Of a stretch of DNA of 64,000 nt, positions 50,744 through 63,100 are shown piece after piece. The notes beneath the pieces were generated by a model. It saw nothing but the letters and a program-made list of their open reading frames with translations, had not been told where the DNA came from and did no database searches. Position numbers and translations under genes: made by a program. The DNA comes from Urechis unicinctus (taxonomy: Eukaryota > Annelida > Polychaeta > Xenopneusta > Urechidae). The stretch spans positions 72,323,289 through 72,387,288 of the forward strand of contig CM067356.1 of NCBI GenBank assembly GCA_034190875.2. The letters are read 5' to 3'. Within the stretch, counting starts at the first letter, position 1. Each line of letters starts with the position of its first letter.

Positions 50744-51460
50744 GTGCACGAAAGCACGAAGAAATATGTAAATTCTCGCAAGTCAGAGCTTGTCCATCCT
50801 CGTTACCAAAATGCTTGCCCAGTCGGTAACCTGACACCTCACATCTGCTACCTAACAAGGTTAGATGCAAATGGATTTGGCATGGTATGCACATCAAAGC
50901 GCGACCGAATTCAATTAGTATGGCTTAATAAGGTTGCGAGTGTTGGCTTCGCAAATGGAATCAGGTTGTTGTTAATACTATTGGTGTGGGAGCGTACGAC
51001 CACAACTAGAACATCACTACTACTATTTGCATCATATGCCATTATGCGCGAATGCATATTCTCCACGTGGCATCATTACGACCAGGGCATATATATCATT
51101 TGAAAGTCCGAGGATAATTGTTTGAAATATCATCATTCATGAAATCGAAAAAGGGGCTCTCTGCGCTGGAGTGGGTTTTATGTTGACCGAATGCTTTCCA
51201 ACTTTATAGGGTGGTGTATCGAAGATAATGTATAACAGTGCTTCTGATTGTGCCAGCAGAGCATCACTCATACACTTTGCACCATATGCCCATATGCGTG
51301 AACGCATATTCCCCTACCAAAGCATTTATAGCATTCAAACGTGCAATGGGCATTTCTGAAAATATCATCATTCATGAAAGAGAAGAGAAACTATCTGCAC
51401 TGGAGAGGGCTTTATATTTAACCGAATGCATTTCAACTTAATATGAGTTAATCAAGGACA
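50744..51460 (+). repeat. M-like, N' and tandem U fragments
   Basis: Positions 50815-50958 resemble the M module ('ggtaacc.gacacct', 'caattagtatggctta'), and 50960-51062 are N'. The U fragment containing 'caccatatgcc..atgcg.gaa.gcatattc' and ending in 'accgaatgc.tt.caactt' occurs twice in a row (about 51018-51206 and 51273-51440). A 119-codon frame at 50744-51103 runs through M and N'. It partly shares frame with the 52.2 kb M copy (PVGN-TP word), but that copy has a stop. Confidence 0.65.
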
Positions 51461-52049
51461 CATGTAGTTATGAATCACGTACAGCTTCCTTGCGTTGCAG
51501 CTTGGGCAGAAAACAGCTGGCAATTGAATTTACAATCTAGGTGGGTAGATATGAAAGCTTTAAACCAATTTGCTTTAATTAGCCAGTTGGTATTTTACTA
51601 CCCAGGACGTATATGTCTCGTTGAGTAAAATGTATCCACTACATATTCTGATGTGCGATTGGTGACAGTATGGAACACGAGCTCGCATTCAACAACTTCA
51701 ATAGCGTGATTCACGCCACGGGTGACACCGACGCGACCTACACAATCGACGGCATCTCCTTGGAGTTTGACATAGTTACCCAACTAGAGCTGTTCCGCAT
51801 GATCTGTACCTAGCTCACAGGTTTAAACGAAACACCCTGTGGAACATCAACCTGAAAATACGTTTGAATAGATTACAACCGATTAGCAGACATAAGTTTG
51901 CTACGTAATGACATATATCTATTTCTTCTTTCAAGTTCACCGATGGAGAACAAGTGACTTTCAGTAATCCGGTGTCCCTGATAGAAGTGTATCTACCGGA
52001 AGAAGAGTGATCTTACTTTCTTCCACTGCACCGTATACTGTCATAGTGT
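51461..52049. repeat. Module N, copy 2, with low-copy flanks
   Basis: Positions 51625-51810 match 27640-27800 and contain a 62-codon minus frame (51598-51783) that begins with TTG after a TAG. The remainder shows no match or gene. Confidence 0.6.
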
Positions 52050-52990
52050 ATCGATGCGGAACCAACATTTTCAATATCTGCTAATCCAAAGATTCATATT
52101 TCTGTCAGCCTTGATGCCATTAGGTAGACAAAATACAGAGATAGGCTTAGCCTTGCCACAGTCGAACGTTGTCTTTTCTGGTTACTGTAATGCTAGTCAA
52201 GGGATGGCACTTGCCCCAGTAGGTAACCAGACACCTTCCATGTGCTGCTTAACCGCGTTACGGGGAAATGTATAAGGCATGAAAGGTACGTCATTGAACG
52301 ATCGGATTCAATTAGTATCACTTAATAAAGTTGAGAATCTTGGCTTTTCTACACTCAATAATGTTCATGCAGCTCAACTCTCAAACAGCAGAGTAGTACA
52401 GCTAGCAAGACAGCCAATCTCACCATGCCAATCAGCATTTTGAAATCGATGATTTCTGGTAATCATAGATCGTTCTTAGGCATTGATGTATGTATGTTGG
52501 CATGTGAAGTGGGCATGCATTGTGGACGTGGCAGATCTGCAACTAGTCATGCAAGGTACAATTGTGCTATTCTGACAATGATGGTTCATGCTAGAGATGC
52601 ATAAATATGCTGACATCTATTAAAATAGATTACATCATGAATGACCATACCAGCAGAATTTGTAAAAGAGCGTCAAGTAAACGACATCACATTTGATAGG
52701 GCTTTGGCGGAGTAATTCCGCGGACGCAGCAGTGCCAACCAAAGCACCATGCAGACGTATTACGAGAAAGCGTGTGCCGATCGCTGGCTTCGTTAAGCCC
52801 ACATTGTTGATGCTTAACAAATTAAATTTCAATTCATGGTAATCTACATGTCTTTGCGTGTAATATTTTGTGAATGAATGAAATTTGCCACATTATCGCA
52901 CTTATGAAGAAGTATAAAAATGCGCATGTGTTAAGATCTAGCAGTTTATACCAATGCTTGTAAGTTGAATGTGTAAGCATGTGTAGCACT
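52050..52990 (+). repeat. Modules M and X, copy 3
   Basis: It matches 37245-38170 with many small indels. A length change of about 8 bases near 52830-52850 relative to copy 2 interrupts the X minus-strand frame, leaving a 65-codon piece (52635-52832) and an upstream piece separated by stops. Confidence 0.8.
52635..52832 (-). pseudogene. X-module minus-strand frame, copy d (interrupted)
   Basis: Over about 40 codons it aligns in frame with the second half of 37919-38230 (INNV, VIRLH and TAASAELL words). Upstream the homology continues on the same strand at about 52850-52945, but after an 8-base net frameshift. It is a broken copy if the family was coding. Confidence 0.25.
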
Positions 52991-53700
52991 TGAGAATATA
53001 GATGCGGTAGAAAACAGATATCTATTGTGAGCTATCGCTTTACATTCCACTGTCAATTGTCCCAGTGCGCCCATCTATTTGGCATAAATGAAGGCAAAGG
53101 ATCAACAGCAAGGAATGATTTGTCAAACCTACAATGTGATTCCTTCTTATTTTGCAGGTTCATAAACGAAAGCTTTATTTTCTTAACGAACTCACCTTGA
53201 TTGTTTTTCTACATGAAGGTGCTGAACCAGCATGATTCTCTTTGGGAAGTTTTGTATTATATGTCAAACATAGAAATTTAATTATAATGAAGTATCATAG
53301 ATCACTTTGTAATCTTATTCCGGGGCAGAATGATCTGTTAATGCAGCAATCCATTATGCTAATATGACTTCCGAGGAAATACCGGCAAAACAAGTTGAGG
53401 AAGCATGTCATAATTTACCATGATTAGCAATTGTGTGTAAGCGGTGAGGGGTAATCTTCTACAATCAGGGACCCGACTTATTTTCCTAAGGCTTCTAATG
53501 CGATGGACTTTTCTTATTCCGTCATGGCATGTCTATGGGCATCGTCGCTGCGTTTCTGTGTCTGCAGTGCTACTCAATCCCCCAATGTTGATATCATCGA
53601 GCTTATAAATATATCGTTAGGAACGCCTATCAAAATTGAATTTTTGCGGATTAATTTCGCGAGGCGCAATCAAGACAACAAATCCACAAATGTGGACTGA
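52991..53700 (+). repeat. Module W, copy 3 (shortened), with left extension
   Basis: Positions 53175-53665 are W ('gaagtatcatagatcactttgtaatcttattc', 'gaccc.gac.tattttcct'). The preceding 53060-53165 match 58567-58680 ('aattgtccc', 'ataaatgaaggcaa'), which also lies beside W. A 65-codon frame at 53503-53700 uses a different frame from the one at 17617-17853. Confidence 0.75.
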
Positions 53701-54260
53701 GAGGGTGACTAGTTAACCCACGAAAACCCCAAAAAGGTTGCTGCAGGGCACAAGGGCGCAGCGGCTCGAACGGCCAAACAATTTATGCTTAAGAGTGAGC
53801 TCCATGAAGCTTAGGCCACGCTTACTTGCAATATTCGCATTATAGACGATGAATTCGGTGTGGTAGAAAAGCCTCATCCATCAGTCGTGGAAACGCCTCT
53901 TCATTTATATCGGACAGCATATACTGCTACATGGACGCTTTGGCTTGCTGGTGGCCTCGCGACGTGGGTATGGCTATTGCCGACGGTGCCCTATCTATGG
54001 CAACAATGGACATGCTAATTTAACAATGGCTTATACCAGGTTATATACTGAAGTAACATTTACCAACAATGGCCTCAATACATTTTGGATTCAAATGCTA
54101 ACCCTAACAGACGTGTCCACTTACATGCATTTAATGGCCAGCGATATGCATGCGCACCCGCGTAGATCAGTTGCTCATTTGTAGCTTGGACGATGTTACA
54201 TTGTTAATGCAAAGAGCCAATATAGCAACCTTGGTGGAGACAATGCCGTTGTCTTAGGGA
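53701..54260. other. Low-copy stretch with the second copy of the conserved GC-rich word
   Basis: A 79-codon frame at 53945-54184 ends with the word at 54133-54169 that matches 14937-14973 at 35 of 37 positions, reading MASD.HAHPRRS in both. Upstream 'caaatgct.accc.aac' words are also shared. The stretch 53700-53850 is more GC-rich than average and matches nothing else. Confidence 0.5.
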
Positions 54261-54569
54261 ACAGCAACCAACTTCTGATTGCGAAACGCAAGACATTTTT
54301 GTGCCATCCTTATTCATTGTAAATGAATGGAATATGTCAATTATTGCACTTATGAAGAAGTACAGCAAAGCGCCAGTGTTAAGATCATGCAGTTTATACC
54401 AAGGCTTGTAAGCTGAATGTGTGATAACCGATAGGCTTTGTTGGAAATTATATAGATACAATAGGCAATAAAGAATACACAGCTCTGATTTAAGATAGAT
54501 GAGGTTATTGGCGACATTACATTGGATAATACTGTTTTTCACTGAATACTTATTGTGCCAAACATACAC
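54204..54569 (-). pseudogene. X-module minus-strand frame, copy a (121 codons, most open of three)
   Basis: The product is unknown. About residues 13-60 align without indels to 58043-58510. In roughly 40 codons I count about 11 differences in first, 3 in second and 8 to 9 in third positions, with five or six silent. A low count in second positions is what weak protein constraint would give, but the sample is small. The continuation (HDLNT..LYFF word) aligns with copies c and d. The sequence is rich in Leu and Tyr with possible hydrophobic segments. No family is recognised. Confidence 0.28.
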
Positions 54570-55542
54570 TCAACGATTCTTACTTGAGTGTCTTTCTATA
54601 TTTGCAAGGTGCTTTACCCGCATGATTCACTGTTGGGAAGTTTTAATATATCAAACATTGAAATTTCATTATAATGAAGCATCATAGATCTCTTAATAAT
54701 CTTAAACTGCGGCGGTATGATCTGTTATTGCAGCAATCCATTACATAAATATGACTTCCGAGGCAATACCAGCAAAACAAGTTGAGAAGTATGTCAAAAT
54801 TTGGTATGATGTCAGGAATCATCTTCTTCAATCAGGGAGCCGACATATTTTCCTTAGACTTCTAATGCGACGGACGTTTCTTTTTCCGTCATGACATGCC
54901 TATGGGTATTGTAGCTGCGGTCATATGTCAGCAGTGCTACTCACTTGCGACTATAAGGTAAATCCCCAAACCTCTAAATAGATATTATTATCTAAATATA
55001 TCGTTAGGAACGCCTACCGAAATTGAATCTTTGCGGATTAATTTGCACGAGGCGCATTCAATCGCAGCATGTGTTTTGTTCACATGTGGAAATAGATAAA
55101 ATATAGAAATGGACATGATCACACCTCTAACTTTATATTCAGGTGCTTTAAAAGTCTACAAACTAAATGTAATGGCAAATATGGTGTTATACCAAAATGA
55201 TTAACTTGAATATAAGTTTGCGTCTTTGTAATCCAGCGTCTATGAACAGTAATTAAGTATTACCCGATGATAACACTTGCATATTATTCAATTGATAACC
55301 ACGTTATAGACATGCACATATGATTATATTAGGCATATAGTTCTAGAATTATCGGTTATAAACGGACCTGACATTCATAGAAAATGAGATTGAATTTGAT
55401 TGTGAATTTAACAAAGGCACAACAGCGTAAGCGCCTCAATTTACTTTCATTAAGATGAATTCTTATAAATAAAAGGTTTTACTAATCAATGTTCTTTGCG
55501 CGACCAAGACTCAAATGATCAATTTGTTAATTATTCAACAGT
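54330..55542 (+). repeat. Modules X (partial) and W, copy 4
   Basis: X (about 54330-54490) passes directly into W (54490-55542), which continues to 'caatttgttaattattcaacagtcgg', matching 29155-29192. It is diverged from blocks A and B. Confidence 0.8.
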
Positions 55543-55930
55543 CGGTGAAATCGATTTTGCGTACCATGTGTGTGATCATTTCCTAAGGCAGAAATGATGA
55601 AGTTAAAATCACACACGATGTGTGCTGTCATCAACTTGATTGTGGCTTAAAATAAGATTGATAAGTGTTAGGCTAATGATAAATATCACGCTAACATTAA
55701 CAACTTTTTGACGAGGTTTCATAAACTATTTCGTATCTTCTCTTCTACACACATCACACACCGGCCTGTAATTTTTTCTAAGAGCCTGAATTCTTTCAAC
55801 AATCAGCTCAGCCTTTCGTTCACTCGACCATCGATTTATATTTGTATGTCTATGTTATAGTTGCACAATTAACGATCCGAAGCTTTGACAGACATTTAAT
55901 TGAAGATTATTGTAAGCATAAAATAGCACA
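55543..55930. other. Low-copy spacer
   Basis: The word 'gtgtgtgatca' is partly inverted as 'cacacacgatgtg' nearby. No gene or module is recognised. Confidence 0.4.
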
Positions 55931-56465
55931 TTCAGCTCAATGGAATGAATAAAAGCGATACAATAGCGACGAGGCAGCATCGAGTTACGCGGAGGTAGCA
56001 GGTGAGTAGCGACGAGGGAGCTGAGAGAAAGAGTTCGTTAGTGCTTGAGAAATTAAAAATAATTTGACAAATTGAAAGCAGTATAACAGCAGACGTCGAT
56101 GAATGACCTACTATAGGCATGTTTGGGTATTCGAAGAGTTTCTTGGGGTCAACGGTGGGGTTATACCATGAGGATAACAGATTCACAGTGGAATAAGTCT
56201 CAATATCAGATTACAATCTCTCTATACTAGAAGAGTATGGTAAGGTATACATAAGTGAGAAAGACCAAATCTGACATAATGAATGACCAATCCAAAGGGT
56301 TTTTGCAACCTAGTAACATGATGTATGGTAAGAGGTTTGGGGATACAGCAACATGCTCCAGGTAAAAACAACCGCCTGTCTGCGACATACGGTTGGAAAA
56401 ACACCATGTTGCTAAAAACAGTGATGCTAACGTTTAACTGATGACCGAAAGCGCCTAAACCAAAG
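55931..56465 (+). repeat. Module Z, copy 2
   Basis: It aligns loosely with 49190-49425 and is followed, after about 270 bases, by Y copy 2, as Z is by Y at 49.4 kb. It has two or three extra stretches. Frames on the minus strand (55932-56186, 56222-56407) are not kept. Confidence 0.65.
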
Positions 56466-56510
56466 TAATTAACTGCAGCTGAATAATGATTGGATGAGGG
56501 ACAATTTATT

Positions 56511-56580
56511 TACTTAATCATCACAAATCTTCCTATTTAGCTCTCATATATCTGATATAATTGATCCGTATTGAGAGCTG
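56511..56580 (+). repeat. Inverted repeat arm, left
   Basis: The reverse complement of this 70-base stretch is found at 59772-59842 with moderate divergence, sharing 'tacttaatcatcacaa', 'cctatttagct' and 'agagct'. It is the clearest inverted copy pair I found; nearly all other copies are direct. Confidence 0.65.
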
Positions 56581-56739
56581 CATTAGTATACTGCACCACT
56601 CATTTTCACATTAGAGCCTCTAAATCATCACAGACCTCGATGCTTAATGAAAGATACCTCTTTTTGCTTAGTGTCTGTTCAATGTTTGGCCAGCAGGTAA
56701 ACGCCCATTTTCAGTAAACTTACGCATTAGAGATATTGG

Positions 56740-57330
56740 ATCGACTGACCAATTGATAAATTCAAACCGGACTACGCTTTCCATTATTAATTGGCGCAAC
56801 TAAAGATTTGATACCATTATTGCCGGGCTAAGAAAGATCTTAGCCTTATAGATGGCACGAATATTTTTATCCCAAATAACTGGTGGCTACTTTCGCATAC
56901 AATGCCCGAATTTTACATACTTTAGCCTTATGAATAATGACAACCTCACATAAAAGGTATGCAAATAATGCCTGGTGAGTTCTGATGGCTCAATAGGGCC
57001 TTGCACTTAGTTAGATGACCTTCAAAACAAATGCAGGGTTTACCTCATCACGACACAGCGCACCTGTGGGAAAGGTTACTCACAATGAGCAACTGCCCTA
57101 CCTGGGGCGAGAACATGTCGTCGATCGTAATATTCTGTTAATAAACGTGTCGTTTTGCTTATAACTCTTCTGAAATAACATATGCAGAAACTTTTAGAAA
57201 CATGTCTTTGGTTCAGCAATTTAAGGAAACACACGGCTGGATGTGTGTATGCCCATCAAAACATAGAAAAGTTATCAGTGCCAAAAGCTCAATTTACAGC
57301 CCCGAAGCGTAATCCTTAAGGATACAGCAT
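56740..57330 (+). repeat. Module Y, copy 2
   Basis: It is the counterpart of 49426-50060, with about one difference in six and several small indels. It ends shortly before the G run. Confidence 0.8.
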
Positions 57331-57355
57331 CATCTCTGCTTTCTGATCAGCTTTT

Positions 57356-57405
57356 GGGGGGGGGGGGGGGGGGGGGGGTGGGGGTGGGAGGTTTTTGGGG
57401 AATCG
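57356..57405 (+). repeat. Poly-G run and G-rich tract
   Basis: 23 consecutive G (57356-57378) are followed by T, five G, T, three G and further short G runs. The + strand can form G-quadruplexes. Such runs are also common places for sequencing or assembly error. Confidence 0.95.
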
Positions 57406-58040
57406 GGAAGTATATACCACGACTAATGAGTAACATGTCTGAACGTGATCGAAATTATGCTGATATTGCCAGCGTTACTGCACATCAATATTATCAATGT
57501 TCATTTCACGCAACTTAGTAGAGAAAAATTTAAAATATACTCGTGTTTGAACATATAAAAGTATCGTCGAACTCAATGTCGTCCATCTGTGTCCACTAAT
57601 TTATGACATGACGTGTGTTATATCTGCCGAATTTTAAACAGTACAAAGACGTATGTTTACTCTTTGTTGGAAGAAAATAGGACTGACCCCTATTTACTCA
57701 ACTTGCCACGACATACGATGGCATTTGAACTACGAAGATTACTTCTATACCAAAGCAACCGAAGAAAATTCGCTGCTGCATAAACTTACTTGGTTGGCAA
57801 CCAGCAGATCATTTCTTCAGAAGCAAGTAACGACAGTAGATTAGGTGAGGATAAGTTGCGCAAATGCATATTTACTAGAGCTCATTCAGCATATCATTTG
57901 AACATTGTCAGCACCACACCATGATTATTTCTCTATTCAGCACTGTTTGGTGGTTTTTATTTAAAAAGATGAAGGAATATTCTCCATCGTCCCCGACGTA
58001 TGTTTTGCTTAACAAAGTGTCACACGCCGGACCAGACCAA
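57406..58040. other. Low-copy DNA with a direct repeat of 59.98 kb
   Basis: Positions about 57698-57842 match 59999-60150, sharing the 'cttgccacgacatacgatggcatt' stretch (split here for length), 'caaccga' and 'ttcgctgctgc'. A 63-codon frame at 57653-57844 is not kept in the second copy over its whole length. Confidence 0.55.
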
Positions 58041-58042
58041 GG

Positions 58043-58510
58043 TCACAGTAAGGTATATGTGGGGGACAAGGGAACTGGCAACTTATGACTCCACGAAGAA
58101 GGATACAAATGCGCGTGTCTAAACACAGGCTCATGCATTGTATGTGCAACTACCGATAGACTTTGTTTGAAATGATATAGATACAATAGGCTATAAAGCA
58201 TATATAGCTCCGATTGAAAATAAATGAGGTGATGTTCAACATTACATTCGATCGTACTTTTATCATCTGTACACTTATTGCGCCTCAATCCGTAGATTTT
58301 CGAAAGCGTTTGAAGTGTGTGTTGTCTATGCATGGTGGAGTATCCGAGACAAACAATAAAAACAGGTAATAAGTATATTTCCCTTGGCTTCCCACATCTC
58401 CCGTTATTCAACTTGTAAATATTGCAGATCGCCTCGAAATATGGATGCAGTGTATCTCCCAATTGTCGAATTTCAACATCGCCATGAATAACTCTTGTCC
58501 TTTCAACCAT
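58043..58510 (-). pseudogene. X-module minus-strand frame, copy b (155 codons)
   Basis: This is the longest non-microsatellite frame in the window. The middle (about residues 84-120) aligns in frame with 54204-54569 and 37919-38230. The N-terminal 80 residues run through W-adjacent sequence and have no maintained counterpart. A frame of this length is borderline for chance at this composition (rough expectation below one per window). The product is unrecognised, and there is no clear signal peptide or catalytic motif. Confidence 0.28.
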
Positions 58511-59260
58511 TATTCACCATTTATATGGCAAATAGAGATTTAGTAGAGGATACATATTTATTGGGAGCGATCGCTCTACATCCACGTGTTAATTGTCCCG
58601 GCGTAATTATCCACTTTGTATAAATGAAGGCAAGAGAACAGCAGGAAGGAATGCATTGTCATACCAATAAAATGAATTCTTCTGATCTGGCAGTTTACAT
58701 ACTTTATAAGGTACATAACCAGCGAGATAGTCAGTCGAAAAATTTTGGATTATATGGCAAACATATAAATTTATCACAGTCATGCATCATAAACCCCTTT
58801 ATAACCTTATTCTTTGGCAGAATGATACGTTATTTCAGCAATCCATTATGTAGGTAATACAGGTTGGACAATTCGAGGAAGTCTGTCATTATCTTGCATG
58901 ATTAGCAGTTGTGTGTAAGCAGTCAGGGGTAATGTTCTTCGATCAGGGATCCGACAGATTTCCATTTGGCTTCTAAAGCAAACGACCTTTCCCATTCCGT
59001 CTAGGCTTGTCTTCGGATATCGTGGCTGCGTTCATGTGTATGCGGTGCTTCTCACTTTCGACTTTATGCCCAACGTCTCAGAATATATCACTGAGCATCA
59101 CAAATTAATGATAGGGACGCCTCTCGTGTTGAAGCGATCTTGTTACAAAGAGATGCAATCAATCGCAGCAGCATTTTTTTCAGAACATTGTTTTTTCTTG
59201 AAAAGAATTTAGCAAACAGACCCCAGCAGCAAATAATGATCATCAATATGCATTCGCCAT
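58130..59260 (+). repeat. Modules X (partial) and W, copy 5
   Basis: X lies at about 58130-58260. W follows to about 59255, ending in 'tttagcaaacagacc', as at 29258 and 39355. It includes the stretch shared with 53060-53165 and a 77-codon frame (58624-58857) that shares the RY-x-SN word with 17617-17853. Confidence 0.75.
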
Positions 59261-60150
59261 AAGTAGCGCAGTTGCTTATTTATGAGCGACTTTTCCCACT
59301 GGTTCCTTAGACAACGCATTTGCATAAAAAGACAGCCAACTAGGTGCAAATCATTAATGCGCCATTATTATTCATAATGCTGTATTTGCATAACCCTGTA
59401 TAAGCACAGGAATTTTGTTTTCATAAAAAGGGCTCAAACAAGTATGCGAGAGTAGGCAACCCGTCACTAATCATACAAGTATTCGTACCATATATAAGGC
59501 TTAGGCCTTTCTCATCCCGGCAAAAAAAATACCAAATGTTATAATTGTTCAACTTAGTCGAGAGAATGATGGTCCTGTTAGAACATTTCCACTTGTTAGT
59601 TGATCCAATATCGCTCATCCACAAGTTTAATGATGACGGCGTATGATCTGCGAGCCATAAATGAAACTGAAACGAGGCAATCATGGGCACCTTTCATTAA
59701 CCATTGGGGTCTGGTGTGATTTAGAGGGTCACATGTAAAAAAAGGGGTGATGGGGGATCATGTATACTCATGCAGCTCTGAATACGGCCCATATATATCA
59801 GACATAAATGAGCTAAATAGGTTAATTTGTGATGATTAAGTATAGAAATTGGCGCTGACATCGGTGTATGCTCGTTGTGCTACGCTTCATGTTCAAATAA
59901 TCAGGCTTTGTATGCATCTATGTTTCGCTCTATTATGAAGAGCACATTCAACTCTCATGTATTTTCCGGATTACAAAGTACGGATTGGCCGATAAAGAAC
60001 AAACTTGCCACGACATACGATGGCATTCGAGTGTGGACAGTTACTATAATGCCAACGCAACCGAACCAATTCGCTGCTGCGGCTTAAACATATTGGTTTG
60101 GCGCCCATTTAATAATTTAGCTAGAAGCAAGTGATGAGATTAGATTATCA
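59261..60150. other. Low-copy DNA with the right inverted arm and a direct repeat
   Basis: It contains the inverted partner (59772-59842) of 56511-56580 and the direct partner (59999-60150) of 57698-57842. Frames at 59421-59690 (-) and 59875-60087 (+) are unsupported. Confidence 0.5.
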
Positions 60151-63100
60151 CGCGCATTGTGAAGACAAGTAACGCAGCTTAATATTTATAAAAGCGCATT
60201 TGTAGGCGAAACAAACTGACTGCGCAAGCTTGAATCTTAGGTTATTTGTCGGACTTATTATGCATAGTAGTACTACTAGCAGTAGAAAAATGACTGCACA
60301 GTGCGCTGTTTTCCCTTTCCTCTAAATATCAATCACGTTATAAATGCCGATCAATACCGGCTTCTTGCACGTTTATTGCTATGGTCATGGTGAGAAAATT
60401 ATCGAAGCCTCATACATTGTTTTGCAGGTGTACTCTGTCGCATTTTAAGCCGGACTAGCTAGCAATGTTTAGCCTTGCACTACAAGTCTCGGAATTCAGC
60501 AACCTTGCTATGTCATGACAACTGTTCTACTTATTGATTATTTTGTTTCGATATTAACCTTTTAAAAGGAAGCACACTTGTACCTGTAGCGACGTCAACT
60601 GTTGTATGTTCAATTAACACGTGCATGTATTTGGCGATGAAGATAATGAACCATTTATCCCAATTATTACGTTTTCATTCCAAACCTAAGGTCACGTAAT
60701 ATTCCTTTGTGTGAAAAACACGCGGTAGGAAACAGAGCCATTGAATAATAATATTGTACTACTACAGAGACAATGTAGGCACGAAATTACTAGTGCTCGA
60801 CACAAACTGCATGCAGGCTATTTTACTCTCTCCGATTTATTAGTTTTGACGTCAATGCGCAATTCAAACAGCTCGTATAATGCTATTTTGCTTCAAACTT
60901 AAATAATGTTTTTATGAATATGAGCATATTGTTTCGTTTTATTAGCGTTATACTTAATCCAGTCCCTGAGCTTTCAGAAACGGATGGAAACTGATGAACA
61001 TGAACTGAATTCATATCCGAATATGATGTCAAAAAGATGATCTTGGCCTTTTGCATGGAAGCTTTCTTGTAAGGAACACCAGATCATGTGGTGGCCGTGC
61101 AAAGATCGTGCATTCCATGTTGATCACAAACTATAAATCATATCACGTGGCATTGGAGAACTAAGTCTCTCTACTAGTGTAACATATGGAAGTAATGAAC
61201 AATCATTGCATAAGCAGCAACGTACTACGTTATGTAATGAAATCAAAGCTGATTGTTAAATATGCACCATTGATCGTTCTGAAGTACAAATCCGACCTTC
61301 TGGACAGGACATAACGCCACGGAAATTAAACCATTTTCGGCAGAAATACTCTAATCCATGTCAAATAGTAACCATGGTCGCCACACTGATAGCTTGTTGA
61401 CCGTCAGAGTATGTCGCCTTTTGAGCTAAAGGTTGAAAAGGCAAAATATCAATGGCCTAACGTATGGTTCATGATGATGGGGTGAGCAAAACCGCAAAAT
61501 AGATACAGCTACAGTGATGTCATAACCAATGCGTTAGCAACACCCCCGTACAGACACCTGCACTTTTAAACTCTAGCCGCTCAAATGTCGTCTTGTTAAG
61601 TATGACTATTATTCTAAAAATATTGAATGGGTGTCAAGCTGACGCAATATAACTTATTGTTGGTATTTGCTTAAATTCGCTTTTTAACATAATGATCACT
61701 GAATTGATAAATGTCAATCCTTCGCTGTTTTTTTCACTATCCCCGTGTTACTTGTCCAATTGAGCTTGTAAAGATCGAGGTGAACACACCCGGCATTGAG
61801 CGATTGTCGTTCGACTCGGGGAAGGCATGCTAGCCGCACCGCATAACAGATCAACTATACAAGTCAAGGCCTCACATTGTATGCTACACAATCACCACTC
61901 GACGGTAGGGGTGATATGGCCAGCATCTATTTATAGATGTATGGTTCCTGAGATCACCAGATAAGTGGATATCATCCAAGGAAGGTATTGCATTCCCCGA
62001 TATATGATTTAGATCATCATACCCGCTGTCTAAAACAACCAAGCATTTTATGTTATTTTGTGCAAATGATATAAACTACCGCTCATAATCCTCGTCTTAC
62101 TCCGGCAGGAATATACAAACTTATGTCTATAACTCTCATAGCGACTTATATGTGGAACGGCAGAGGCATAAACACATTTGCATTTAGCTATTATCCTGAA
62201 TACTGAATAATCCCGACGTTCCGCACGTTCTGCTTTGAGGAAGAGCCCATCTCACTGGGGCCTCTTTGAGATGAGTATCTGTCATATGTGCTTGCATATA
62301 TAGAGCTTTTCAATTACTACGAGACGGATGTTTATCTTAGCAAACATAGCAAAACAAGTAGATTAAACTGCTCATTACTGTTCTGAATGAAATTCCTGGT
62401 TATAATAAAGTAGGCTTAGGTCGATATTGCCTGTGATTGTTTACATTATCCGATGTTATATAGTGCAAAACTTCAACATAAGCCAAAACTACTAACGACA
62501 TTTTCCCGGGTGCTCCGATAGAGCAACATGGGCTGAGCAGTTTATATGCGAAATACCCATGATTACAGTACCCCGATTAAGAAAAAAATCATATGTTACG
62601 AATATTGCTTTGTCGCTGGGCATTACAATGTGTGCTGCTGCGGCAATGAAGCCACCAAAGAGCACATATCATTGATCCAATCATGTACAACATTTATGCA
62701 GATTTAAATATGTACGCAAACATACAGCTATTAGTTTATATATTAGCCATCCTGCTTATCTTCTTTATTGCCCCCACAACCAACAAGTCCAAAGAAAATT
62801 ATGAATCAATGCTTTATACAAGAACGATTGTATGTTGATGATGTGAACCTTACATATTGAGGTGCAACCACAAAACATAAATATAGCTTAATCCTAATTT
62901 TTGAAATGACATTACTCTTGCGTATTATATATAACCGTCACTTGCGTCACTTAGGTTTAAGTCATGGAAGCATTGGAGTATTTTAATTGCTGGCTTCATC
63001 AAAGTAATACTCACGTTATATTACATGGTATTCCGAGTCACCTAATTATACTATAGTGACAATGAAAATGGGATATCCAATGTTCTCGATACAAGCATCA

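Noticed and set aside
50744..51103. 119-codon gene at 50.7 kb
   Set aside because: It runs across three different module fragments (M-like, N', U). The M copies at 37.5 and 52.2 kb have stops in the same frame.
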